From contig JAANYP010004802.1 of the NCBI GenBank assembly GCA_020465985.1, positions 124,001 to 188,000 of the forward strand: a stretch of DNA of 64,000 nt, given 5' to 3'. The stretch comes from Centrapalus pauciflorus (taxonomy: Eukaryota; Streptophyta; Magnoliopsida; Asterales; Asteraceae). Each line of letters opens with the position of its first letter. The stretch's first letter is position 1. Below, piece by piece: positions 1 to 13,487 of this stretch. The notes under the pieces are model-generated. The model did not search any database. It was not told where the DNA came from and saw only the letters and a list, made by a program, of their open reading frames with translations. The translations under genes and the position numbers were made by a program.

Positions 1-1841
<1,841 letters not shown>

Positions 1842-2113
1842 CAAGTTTGGCCATTTGGCGATTTGCACCCCCGATACTTAACTTTAAGTTAATTACATAA
1901 ATGGTTCAATTTCAAATCTTTTATTCATGTCAAGAATGTAGCTATAATTTCTAATATTTAACTTAATTAAATAATTTCATTATTTAATTAATATTACAAT
2001 ATAAACAATGTAATTAAAATTACATTATTAGGTCAAATACGGAAATTAAAAGTTCGATTAAAACTAGGTTGTTACAGAATGGGCTCCACGACGCACAAAC
2101 TTCGTCCTCGAAG

Positions 2114-3405
2114 TTAGCTATGTTCGAACAGACTTGGATAGGTAGCTTTCATGACATTTCTTGATTCCCAAGACTGATGCGAACCCTTGTGGTGTTTCCA
2201 CTGAACGAGCACCATTTGTATCTCTTTATTGCGAAACTTTTTGGTCTTCGAGTCCAGAATACATTCTGGCTCTTCAACCACGCGAAGCTTTTCATCAATC
2301 TGCAGATCGACATGTGGTATCTGAACTTCTCTTTCATCAGCTAGGCTCTTTCGCAGATGACTAACATGGAATACATGATGTATTCCCGCTAAATCTGCTG
2401 GCAATTCAAGACGATAAGACTGATTCCCAATCTTTTCAACGATCTTGAACGGACCAATAAATCTCGGAGCTAGCTTGTTTCGCTTTATAAACCGGACCAC
2501 ATTCTTCATTGGAGATACTTTCAGCATCACCCAATCGTTGACTGCAAAACTAATCGATCGATGCCGATTATCGTAGTAAGACTTCTGCATGCTTTGAGCT
2601 TCAAGTATATTCTTTCTGACAAGTTGAATCTTCTCATGAGTCAACTGTAGAAGGGCACGACCCGCTAAAGGGGATTCACCTGTTTCGCGCCAACAGGTGG
2701 GAGTTCTGCACTTTCTTCCGTACAAAGCTTCAAAAGGAGCCATCTTGATCGTGGAATGATAACTGTTGTTGTATGAGAATTCGACCAAAGGCAAGTGGTC
2801 ATCCCAGTTACCACCCAGATCAAGAATGCAGGCACGGAGCATGTCTTCCAGAGTTAAGATAGTGCGTTCACTTTGGCCATCTACATTAGGATGATAAGCA
2901 GTACTCATGGAAATTCGAGTATCCATCCCCTCTTGCAGCGCTTTCCAGAATCTCGAAGTGAAACGACTATCACGATCAGACACAATAGATTTCGGCACAC
3001 CATGGCGAGAAATAACCTCGGTGATGTACATCTGTGCCAATTTATCAAGAGAATACGTCTCTTTCATCGGTATAAAATGAGCCGACTTCGTTAATCGATC
3101 CACGACTACCCATATGGAGTCGTGTTGTCTCTTGGTTTTTGGCAATTTCGTAATGAAGTCCATGGTTATATGCTCCCACTTCCACTCAGGAATTGGTAAT
3201 GGTTGCATATCTCCAAAGGGTTTCTGGTGTTCTGCCTTAACCATTTGACAGACTCTGCAGCTTTCAACATATTGACCGATGTCTTTCTTCATTCCTGGCC
3301 ACCAATAATCAGTTTTCAGATCAAAGTACATCTTTGAGCTGCCAGGATGAATCGATAACTTGGACTGATGGGCTTCTGAGTGTTGCGAATTGAACCATAC
3401 TTAGG
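2114..3405 (-). pseudogene. integrase with C-terminal chromodomain-like segment
   Basis: N-terminal HHCC zinc finger: a histidine pair near 3390-3345 and CRVCQ near 3255. Catalytic core: first Asp in TMDFITKLPK, second Asp in IVSDRDSRFTS, Glu in NVDGQSERTI, with about 35 residues between the last two (DD35E). The GPF/Y module follows (FIGPFKIVEKIG near 2440). The tail near 2250-2130 (EPECILD, VLVQWKHH, SWESRNVM, YPSLF) matches the chromodomain-like tail that targets chromoviruses. The last 405 residues are open, but the gene is cut off from the rest by upstream stops. Confidence 0.9.
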
Positions 3406-3408
3406 AAT

Positions 3409-3756
3409 TCATATTCGGTTTCCCTTGAGACAATGAAGTCTCAAATGATTCATAGACAGAAATTGCAATTGCCCTTTAAGATTTTCAGAACAGATATTTT
3501 CTTCTTTCAATGCTTTGGCTTGAGCAGATTTGATGTCTTCAATAAGATCAGAAGAGAACACAATGGGAGTCAGGGCATAACAACACTTTTTAGGATACAC
3601 CTTTCTACTCAAAGCATCCGCGACCACGTTGGCTTTGCCGGGATGATATAGGATCTCGCAATCATAATCATTGATGAGCTCCAAGGACCGTCGCTGTTTC
3701 ATATTCAGATCCTTTTGAGTAAAGAGGTGTTTAAGGCTTTTATGGTCGGTGTAAAG
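3409..3756 (-). pseudogene. RNase H C-terminus and linker to integrase
   Basis: Continues RNase H with the RRSLELINDYDCEILYHPGK and ADALSRK motifs, which are characteristic of Gypsy elements. The frame is lost near 3405, where a small indel shifts it into the integrase frame. Confidence 0.85.
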
Positions 3757-4248
3757 CTAACACCTGGTTCCATAGAGAGAGTGACGCCAGATCTTCAGTG
3801 CAAAGGTAACGGCAGCCAACTCAAGATCATGAGTTGGTGCACTTTTCTCGTAGTCTTTTAGTTGCCTTGAAGCATAGGCAATCACTTTTCCCCTTTGCAT
3901 GAGGACACATCCTAAACCTGTACCAGATGCATCGCTATAGACAACGAAGTCATCATTTCCTTCTGGCAAGGCTAGGATTGGCGCTCGAATAAGATTTTGC
4001 TTCAGAGTCTCAAAAGCTTTTTGCTGTGTATCAGACCAAATGAAAGGTGTATTCTTTCGTTTTAGCATCGTGAGTGGTACATCAATCTTTGAGAAATCTT
4101 TAATGAATCGCCGGTAGTAACCAGCCAATCCAAGGAAACTTCGGATTTCAGAGGCATTGCGAGGCGTTTGCCACTTCTGAACAGCCTCGAATTTAGATGG
4201 ATCAACTGAAATACCTTCGCCAGATACAACATGGCCAAGGAATTGGAT
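3757..4248 (-). pseudogene. RT 3' end and RNase H, first part
   Basis: Resumes after the gap with the FLGHVVS motif, followed by the connection domain (FLGLAGYYRRFI) and RNase H (VYSDASGTGLGCVL with catalytic Asp; ASRQLKDYEKSAPTHDLEL with catalytic Glu). An in-frame TAG at 3759-3757 stops it directly after the LYGTRC motif; the same frame continues beyond with TDHKSL. Confidence 0.88.
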
Positions 4249-4333
4249 CTATAAAATAACAAGGGAGAATTACAAGTTTTTTTTTCAAACACAGAACGCT
4301 TAGGAATAGCTCGAGACAATATAAAAATTATAC
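4249..4333 (-). other. candidate spliceosomal intron (or intron-like insertion) in the RT
   Basis: On the minus strand the RT frame is interrupted by 85 bp beginning GTATAATTTT and ending TTATTTTATAG. Removing it joins two complete codons (phase 0) and restores the expected chromovirus RT sequence without gain or loss of residues. The gap is AT/T-rich with a T9 run upstream of the acceptor, as plant introns are. It contains stops in all frames. The alternative, an accidental insertion, would be less likely to leave consensus GT-AG ends and exact phase. Confidence 0.6.
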
Positions 4334-5177
4334 CTGTCTGAGCCAGAACTCGCATTTAGAAAATTTAGCATAAAGTCTTTCCTTTCTCAATAACTCTAGC
4401 AGTTGACGTAGATGAATAGTATGATCAGCCTCTATTTTGGAGTAAATCAGAATATCATCAATGAACACGATAACTGACTTATCCATCATTGGCCTGCACA
4501 CGCGATTCATGAGATCCATGAACGCCGCTGGTGCATTTGTTAAACCGAAAGGCATTACGAGAAATTCGTAATGACCGTATCTCGTTCGAAAGGCTGTCTT
4601 TGGGATATCCTCATCTTTGACTTTTAGCTGATGATAACCAGAACGAAGATCAATTTTGGAGAAATAACTTGCTCCTTGTAACTGGTCAAATAGATCATCG
4701 ATTCTGGGCAGAGGATATTTATTCTTGATAGTGACTTTGTTCAACACACGATAGTCGATGCACATACGAAGAGGTCCGTCTTTCTTCTTAACGAATAAGA
4801 CATGTGCACCCCACGGAGATGAACTAGGTCGGATAAATCCGTTCTAACAGATCTTGCAATTTTTTTGACATTTCCTGCATTTCTCCAGGCGCAAGTCTGT
4901 AAGGAGCTTTAGCAATTGGAGCCGCACCAGGAACTAAGTCAATGCCGAATTCGACTTGACGTTCTGGTGGCACTCCAGAAATATCATCAGGGAATACGTC
5001 TGGAAAGTCACAGACGATCGGAATATCAGGTATAGATTTCTTGTTGGCTTCAGAGATGGATTCAGATGAGACAAAACACAGATATGATTCGTGACCCTTA
5101 GACATATATTTATGAGCTTTCTCAACAGAAATGAAGCAGTGAGCACCTTTTCGCTTGTCGCCTTTTATTTCTAACAC
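4334..5177 (-). pseudogene. reverse transcriptase, 5' part
   Basis: Starts with the protease-RT linker (motifs VPPERQVEFGIDLVPG and YRLAPGE) and enters RT with the CIDYRVLN and DLRSGYHQ motifs. The catalytic aspartate pair is in VFIDDILIYSK near nucleotide 4460. A one-base frameshift near 4843 separates linker from RT. The coding frame stops abruptly at 4334, where a GT dinucleotide begins an intron-like gap. Confidence 0.9.
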
Positions 5178-5207
5178 TCGGTCGTCTGAAGACTTGATCC
5201 TGATGAT

Positions 5208-6770
5208 TCAGCGGTTGCAGACGATTGTAGCTTCATTGTTCGTTAACCAGTCCATGCCGATAATGACATCAAACTCTTTCAACGGAATCGGAATGAGATC
5301 AAGGTTGAACACGATATTGTTGACAAGTAAAGTGCAATTTCGGTAAACAGAATCAGCCATAACATAATTGTTACTGGTCGTCTCAATATCAAGTACTACG
5401 GAAAGCTTCGATGGAGATTTTGATAGTCTTCGAGCAAAAGTAGTCGATATAAAGGAACGACTAGCACCGGAATCGAATAATACACGAGCAGGGATTGAGT
5501 TAAGTAGAAACATACCCGTAACTACATCAGGGGTTTCCTTTGCTTCCTCGGCTGTAATTTGAAATGCTCGAGTCCTTGCGGTCGGAGTTGCAGCTGAGCT
5601 TTTCATCGTAGAACCCCCAGCTGATGACTGTGATTGACCTCGGCGTTCGCTATGACACTGATACATGAAGTGTCCACTCTTCCCACACTTTGCACATCCA
5701 AGACCCCGCTGAGGACATTCTTCACTACTGTGACCGATTCTGCTACATACATAGCAAGTGACGTCGTCCGAATTACACAATCCCATATGCGATTTTCTGC
5801 ATCTCTTGTAGAATCGTGGTTCATTCGTTAGAGAATAAGCTTGAGCTTTCTGAGGCGAGTTGTATTGTTGAGATTGCTGGGGTTGCTGGGATTGAGATTT
5901 GTTGGGCTTGAAGAACTTGCCGAATCTTTGTTTCTTTGGGGGAGAAGGACATGTGGGGTTCGTTGATGGATCATAGAGTTGATCGCCGTACTCTAGATAT
6001 CCTCTCTCGATCTGTCTTGCAGCTTCAACCATCTCTAAGTAACTCTTATACTTTATCGCGCTCATTGGGTGTCTGTATCTAGGGTTAAGCCCTCCCCGAA
6101 GTCTGTTCAACTTTCTTTCTTCAGTGGCTACTTGATATGAAGAATAACCACAGAGCCGCGATAATTCATGCTCGTACTCATCTACTGACTTGGTTCCTTG
6201 GGTTAGCTGCATCAGTTGGACCTCCATTTTGTCTTGTTGATCAACATGACAATATTTCGCGTTAAACATGTCAAGGAATTGGTCCCATTCTAAAGTCTGA
6301 ATAACCTCTTCTCCATATATGCTTCTCTGAGTCTTCCACCAAGCACGAGCAGCACCAACGAACAAAGCAGATGCGTAACTCACTTTCTTTGAATCTATGC
6401 AATCAGATATCCTGAAGATTTCTTCAGTGTGGGTTATCCAATCCATCTCCTGAATTGGATTTACTGTACCCTCATAATTAAGGGCACCACTGGCTTTGAA
6501 ATCTTTGAACTTACAGCCTTTCGGCTGCTCAATTTGGGCATTGGGGTTTGAGTTATCAGGATCAGACTCATCATTTTGAACTTGTTTTTCTTTTCTCTTA
6601 TTCTTTTTATCAGCACGTCTTTTTGCTTCGGCCTCGTCTCTAGCCTGAAGCTGTTCTTGCATATTCTAGTTTTGTTGTTCTGAGTGTTGGACTAATAGTT
6701 GTTGTACCATTTCAAACATCTGTTGGGGAGTCATGTTGTTGGGGAAATCACCTGATCCTGATCCTGACAT
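5208..6770 (-). pseudogene. gag and aspartic protease region
   Basis: The gag capsid domain spans roughly residues 50-210 counted from the ATG at 6662 (retrotransposon gag family, with the WWKT and W-D-F motifs). Two CCHC zinc knuckles follow, CYVCSRIGHSSEEC and CAKCGKSGHFMYQC, both with C-x2-C-x4-H-x4-C spacing, for binding the genomic RNA. The retropepsin active site DSGASRSFIS lies near nucleotide 5480, followed by the flap-region motif VIIGMDWL. A TAG interrupts the N-terminal leader at 6668-6666 and a TGA ends the frame at 5210-5208; the same frame continues on the far side of the TGA. Confidence 0.9.
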
Positions 6771-6958
6771 CTTTACTGAAAATTAAAATCATTATAAACT
6801 ATCAGTTTATTAGACTTAGAGCTATGTCCCCTTTTTCCCATCCTAACAGTATGTACATCCTATCTCAGTTCAAACCACCTAAATGATTGATATATATGTA
6901 TTACTTCAGTTTGAGACCAAGTATTACTCAAGTAATACTTGATTCACTCAAACTATGG

Positions 6959-6970
6959 GCTCTGATACCA
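6959..6970 (-). other. primer-binding site (initiator tRNA-Met)
   Basis: Minus strand TGGTATCAGAGC, complementary to the 3' end of plant initiator tRNA-Met. It lies three bases inside the 5' LTR end and so fixes the LTR boundary at 6974. Confidence 0.92.
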
Positions 6971-8415
6971 TCCTGTGAAGACCACCCCTTACGGGGCAGT
7001 CGTCATGAGTCTAGGTCCCACATCATGCAACACGATATCAATCATAACTAAGATAGAGTAATTATATTGCGGAATTTCAAATTACAAGTACAAAATATTA
7101 GGATTAAGTTTAATACAGTTTTAGTGCAAATTACAGTTTTCAAATTAAACTTATAAAGGGTACAATACTAATCTAATTCATGTCATCATACATTCAAATC
7201 AAATCTACCCAGACCACCACAATTATCGTCTGTCAATCTGTACCGAAGGGTTTGTTGAGTAGTGGTCTATGAAAACTTCACTTGATTCTTGTAAGACCTA
7301 AAAAACTAGGTCCAGCAGGTGACTTTCCTTTATCTTTTCCTGTAAAAAGTGTAAACAACATCTGTAAGCAAAGCTTAGTGAGAATATAGATTTTCAGATT
7401 ACATGCATTAATCAAGCGGATCATAGGTCTAGCGTGATATGACTTGACTGCCGCTACAGCCACTCATGATTGAGACATAGTAGTCATAGAGTTGGATGAT
7501 GTCCACGCCACGCACACGCTTTTAGTGGATGCTATCCACTTATGCTGGGCTAGCTACCAGCAGTCAACATGAAGGAACATCGGAGTGTCAATACCAAGTT
7601 CAATGGAACTGGTGAAACAGCATGATCTATAACAATAGACCGTCAAAGCTAATCATGCTAAGCTGAATCAATATATCAAAGATGCAAACAATAATGAAAG
7701 CATAGATAATCAAGGTCATGATAGCAATAATCTCATAACAATATCGGAAATGAACTGTAAGTACAATGTCATGCGAAATGATAAATCAAATAGCTATCAT
7801 GATTCACAGGGCATCACCGAACCATGGTGTGCACAGGTCACAATCCAAGTGAGCAAGTGTGAATGTCAAATATACTATCATCAACAATATGTCTCAACCG
7901 GAAATCTAGCATTCAAAAATTAATATCTATAACTCACTGGATCTGTGGTCTTTATCAAGCAAATTAAATCCACCACCTGAGTTATCTCAGGATTTATCTT
8001 TGAATCTTTGTCTATCTGATCTCTAGCTTTTCTTTTCAAATCTGTGACCCACTTTCAATATCTTTAAATCTTTAGTTCTTTGTTCAGAATTTATCTGAAC
8101 CTGTCCAGAATTTTATCATTTGCTAGAACGTTAGCTTTTAAACTTTAATTGATCTGATTCTGATAACTAATAAACATTTATGTCCTTTTTCATGGACATG
8201 TGCGATTTTTGTCATGTTTTATATCATATCATTTTTATTTGAATATAAATCGAAGTATTTGTTGATTTAAAACTTTATAAATTATAATTGTGTTTTGACA
8301 ACAAATAATATAAATAGTACAATGTATCATATATGTTAAATTATATATATATGACACATACACACATGCACATGCATCACCTTTCTTGGATTGGTACACA
8401 TACACACACCTAAAT

Positions 8416-8418
<3 letters not shown>

Positions 8419-8493
<75 letters not shown>
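8419..8493. repeat. (AT)n followed by (AC)n microsatellite
   Basis: About 53 bp of AT then about 22 bp of AC, continuous with the motif block. In the other LTR only AT is visible before the window edge. Confidence 0.96.
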
Positions 8494-8494
<1 letters not shown>

Positions 8495-9399
8495 TACATA
8501 ACACCCACACGCACACACTGCATATGCATGAGTAATACCGAGAAGACCCAAAACATTTTGCTGCGCATGGCTGTTTCGGTAATTTAATATTACCGAGACC
8601 TTTAAAGTTTCAGTAAGTTTTAGGCATGGTTTCTGTATATATAAATGTGTGAGTCTCGGTATATATATGCATATAAAGGTTTCTGTACCTTAAATGTTTC
8701 AGGAACTTGTTGTGGGTTTCGATGGTTTCATAAGATATTACCGAAACCATAGAGGTTTCGGTATTATTCTTGGTCTCGGTAGTTTTCATGGTTTCGGTGG
8801 ATTGCTTGTAGGTTTCGGTATATACCGAAACCTTTCATGGGTTTCGGTATTCTTCAGTTTCATCATCTGCGTTTCGGTAGTTTCATAGGGTATGGTTTCG
8901 GTACTTTCAAGTTTACCGAAACCTTCATGGTTTCGGTATGTTTCGGTACTGTTTCTGTAACTCTCGGTATCAATTTCACCGAAACCACAAGGTTTCGGTA
9001 CTCCTTGTGGGTCTCGGTAGCCATGCAAAACACACACAAACACACACTTTTCTATTTTTCTTTCAATTTTAGTAGCAAAATCATGATTAAAAAGGTGTTT
9101 GATGCTTCTTATGATGAACACAACACACACACAAATGCATCTAAAAGCATGGCCAAAAAACAAAACTTACGGTTTCTATTTGTAACCGAAAATCCATATA
9201 ATCAACAAAATTACCTTGAATAAAGTCTGGATCCTTGTAATTCGTCACTTAACGAGCAATTCCCAACTTGAATCACCGAATTCTGTTGAGAAATGAGCAA
9301 GAAATCTAAGCCGACAAAATGGCCGTGTGTTTTCGTTGAGTTGCAGAAGAGTTTGAAGAAGATGAAAATTTGGAGAAGTGAAAGTGATATCACACGTAC

Positions 9400-9402
<3 letters not shown>
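8494..9402. repeat. GGTTTCGGTA-motif block of the Gypsy LTR, copy in 5' LTR
   Basis: Second copy of the 110-1014 block. At 8811-8832 the half-site GGTTTCGGTAT meets its exact reverse complement, giving a perfect 22-bp palindrome; the copy in the other LTR has one mismatch there. Several motif decamers that have drifted in the 3' LTR copy (for example ATCAAAACC near 593) are intact here (ACCGAAACC near 8978). Confidence 0.85.

Positions 9403-9461
<59 letters not shown>
9403..9461. repeat. (AT)n microsatellite
   Basis: AT run separating the motif block from nested element B1. Confidence 0.96.
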
Positions 9462-9463
<2 letters not shown>

Positions 9464-10713
9464 TGAGATCATTGCAGAACCTAAATTTAGTGTAGAACTG
9501 TAGAACCAATATCGTCCATAGATTAGAATAATCTAATGGTCTTGATTAAAAGAGTTAAGTTTGGAATTAGTGAAAAAAAGATTGGTAAAAAGGAAAAGAT
9601 TGGAAATAGCAAAAAGATTGACATTAGCAAAATAAATATCTTTTTTCTTTAAATTAAAATAACATTAATATTATTAATTTTAAATCAAAAAAATTATACC
9701 ATAAAAAAGAGAATTTTATACTCTTTAAAACGAGACCGGTCATCATATATTTTTTTCGAAAAACTTTTACGTGTTTATTTTTCGTAAAAAAGAAATTACC
9801 CAGACCACGATGCAATATATCATGGTGAGATAATGAGATCATTCGATATCGAATGAACACTTTGATATCGTATATTTAACGTCAATGCAACACTGCATAT
9901 ACACTCATTATTAACAGAGCTAAAATAATAGTCACAATTAGTAGTCAAAGTTGGTGGATTTAACGAGAACGGTTATGGTATATATTATTTATTTTTCGTA
10001 AAAAATTTTTTTACCCATACCACGATGCAATATATCATGGTGAGATCATGAGATCATTCGATATCGAATGAACACTTTTTTATAGTATATTTAACGTCAA
10101 TGCAACATTGCATATACGTTCATTACTAACAGAGCCAAAATAATAGTCACAATTAGTAGTCAAAGTTGGTAGATTTAACGAGAACGGTTATGATATATAT
10201 TTTTTTATTTTTCGTAAAAAATTTTTTACACAGACCACGATGCAATATATCATGGTGAGATCATGAGATCATTCGATATCGAATGAACACTTTGATACCG
10301 TATATTTAACGTCGATGCAACACTGCATATACGTTCATTATTAACAGAGATAAATAATAGTCAAAATTAGTAGTCAAAGTTGGTGGATTTAACGAGAACG
10401 GTCATGAATATATTTTTTTGAAAAAAAATTTACGTGTTTATTTTTCGTAAATTTTTTTTACCCATACGACCATTCGATGTCGAATGAACACTTTGATATC
10501 GTATATTTAACGTCGATTCAACACTGCATGTCCATTATATATTAAAAGAGTAAAAAAAAAAATCAAAGTGGACAGTCAAACTTGGTAGGCTGCTATTAAT
10601 TCAATGTTAATTGTATAATTACCATCTTATCCCTAGTGTTATATTATAATCTAATGGTTTAGATTGGTTCTATGGTTCTGCACTAAATTAAGGTTCTGCA
10701 ATGATCCCAACCC
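9462..10713. mobile_element. TIR element B1 inserted in an (AT)n tract (non-autonomous)
   Basis: 1252 bp, no coding capacity. The left end reads GATGAGATCATTGCAGAACC and continues with AAATTTAGTG; the right end, reverse complemented, reads GGGTTGGGATCATTGCAGAA and continues CCTTAATTTAGTG. The similarity between ends extends about 70 bp inwards with lower identity (AGAACCAAT and the TAGATTA region). The interior is a tandem array of about 215-bp units. Flanked on both sides by (TA)n. Absent from the 3' LTR, so younger than the retrotransposon. Confidence 0.82.
9770..10500. repeat. about 215-bp tandem repeat array inside element B1
   Basis: Units begin near 9775, 9989, 10204 and 10436 with GTTTATTTTTCGTAAAA-like sequence, then the conserved parts ACCACGATGCAATATATCAT and AACACTTTGATA. 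Three units carry the identical 18-bp palindrome TCATTCGATATCGAATGA at 9839, 10054 and 10269, spaced exactly 215 bp; the fourth is degenerate (near 10470). Confidence 0.85.
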
Positions 10714-11926
<1,213 letters not shown>

Positions 11927-12177
11927 TATATATATATATATTCAAGTTTGGCCATTTGGCGATTTGCACCCCCGATACTTAACTTTAAGTTAATTACATA
12001 AATGGTTCAATTTCAAATCTTTTATTCGTGTCAAGAATGTAGCTATAATTTATAATATTTAACTTAATTAAATAATTTCATTATTTAATTAATATTACAA
12101 TATAAATAATGTAATTAAAATTACATTATTATGTCAAATACGAAAATTAAAAGTTCGATTAAAACTAGGTTGTTACA

Positions 12178-12653
12178 TAAATCAAATGTTAAGACCTATT
12201 TCACAATTAGATTTGATGATCATTAACAAACAATGTTTAACATAACAAATTATCTTTATAAAAAATAATGAAAAGCTATTTTTAAAAAGATTCAGAAAAA
12301 AGTTCGTCATTTAAGAAACATCTAATTTTCAGTCATTGCAGACTGAAAAAAATCAGTCATAACTCAGGACTAAGCTAAAACTCATGTTAAAACAAGAATA
12401 TCCATAATTTGAACCAAACATATGTTTGTCTGAAAAAAGTAACAAAATTATTTGATGTTACTCCATGTTATGAATAATCTAGATATACCGAAGGGGGTTG
12501 AATGTAAATTAAAACAATCAATATAAACTTTAATGATAATTCTAACTAACGTGTTATTGAACACTCGCGCGTTGCTGCGGGGTCTGAAATATTAATTATA
12601 GTAATAAATATAAATACAAATAAATAAAAATATTAATCAAACAATTCAAACAA
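12178..12653. other. intergenic, no gene seen
   Basis: AT-rich flank of the Gypsy element. A CACTCGCGCGTTGCTGCGGG motif near 12560 stands out from the AT-rich background and looks repeat-derived, but I cannot assign it. Confidence 0.5.
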
Positions 12654-13124
12654 CACTACAAGAAAATGAGATTTTAGCGGCGACTAATGTCGCTGCTAAT
12701 GCCTCTGGAAGTCGCTGCTAATGCCTTTAGCAGCGACATAAAGTCGCTGCTATTGCTTTAACACTAAAAGTCAAATGTCGCTGCTATTTGTGTCGCTGCT
12801 AAAGGGTGTCGCCGCTATTGCTAAAAGTCGCTGCTATCTAAAACTTTTATCCAAAAACAAATACACACACCAACACACAAATACATACATTAATATACTA
12901 AATACACAAAATACAAACAAATACACATACTAACACTCAAAATACATAAAAATACAAACACTAACACTAATACACAAAATACATACAAATACACACACTA
13001 ATACTCAGAATACATACAAATAAACACACCAACACTAAATACATACAAAATACATACCTTGCAGAGAGTCAGAGCGACGACCGCGAGACTGAGTGACAGC
13101 GGCGAGAGAGAGTAATGGCGGCAC

Positions 13125-13166
<42 letters not shown>

Positions 13167-13484
13167 GAGATCAGAGACACCTAACACACCAATACACACA
13201 CATTACACATATTTACCTAAAAAATACACAAAATACAAGCATTACCTTAAAAAATCGCAACCGGTAGCAAGGAGATTAAAAAATCGCTGGAGGAGAGGAA
13301 TGGAGGCTGTAGGTGAAAAGTGAAAGAGGTGAGAAGTGGAAAAGGTTGAAAAGAGGGCGGCAGAAAGAGGCGCGTTTTTTTCGGGTATTAGCGGCGAGAT
13401 GTGTCCGCTTTTTTTATGTGTCGCTGCTAATGCATGTGTCGCTGCTAAAGGGTGTCGCTGCTATTGACCCTTTTTCTTGTAGTG
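12654..13484. mobile_element. non-autonomous CACTA element, 831 bp
   Basis: Ends are CACTACAAGAAAATGAG on the left and CTTTTTCTTGTAGTG on the right, a perfect CACTACAAGAAAA terminal inverted repeat. A 3-bp duplication CAA flanks it (12651-12653 and 13485-13487), as CACTA transposases produce. Both ends carry subterminal repeats of GTCGCTGCTA and its relatives in both orientations (about ten near the left end, four near the right), the probable transposase-binding sites. The middle is a simple-sequence-like run of TACACAAAATACA plus a GA microsatellite. No transposase is encoded. Confidence 0.93.
13126..13165. repeat. (GA)n microsatellite inside the CACTA element
   Basis: About 40 bp of uninterrupted GA. 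Confidence 0.95.
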
Positions 13485-13487
13485 CAA

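Larger units (their letters stand above)
2114..6770 (-). pseudogene. Gypsy gag-pol polyprotein relic
   Basis: The original start is probably the ATG at 6770-6768 (on the minus strand a serine/glycine-rich N-terminus follows), not the ATG at 6662, because an in-frame TAG at 6668-6666 sits where a CAG glutamine codon is expected. Other lesions: TGA at 5210-5208 after the protease; a one-base frameshift near 4843 just before the RT motif with PSSSPWGA; TAG at 3759-3757 inside RNase H; a frameshift near 3405 before the integrase zinc finger. An 85-bp intron-like gap at 4249-4333 divides the RT. The order gag, protease, RT, RNase H, integrase, chromodomain-like tail is that of Ty3/Gypsy chromoviruses. 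No intact product is expected. Confidence 0.9.

Noticed and set aside
2161..3094. Plus-strand open frames over the Gypsy integrase and elsewhere in 2161-5831
   Set aside because: They are antisense shadows of the minus-strand polyprotein, which carries the domain motifs.
6957..6973. tRNA gene near the TGGTATCAGAGC word (also at 18580 and 42294)
   Set aside because: Only the primer-binding complement of a tRNA end is present, without cloverleaf arms.
9770..10500. CRISPR-like array
   Set aside because: Units are about 215 bp with no short repeat/unique spacer pattern, and the context is a plant transposon.
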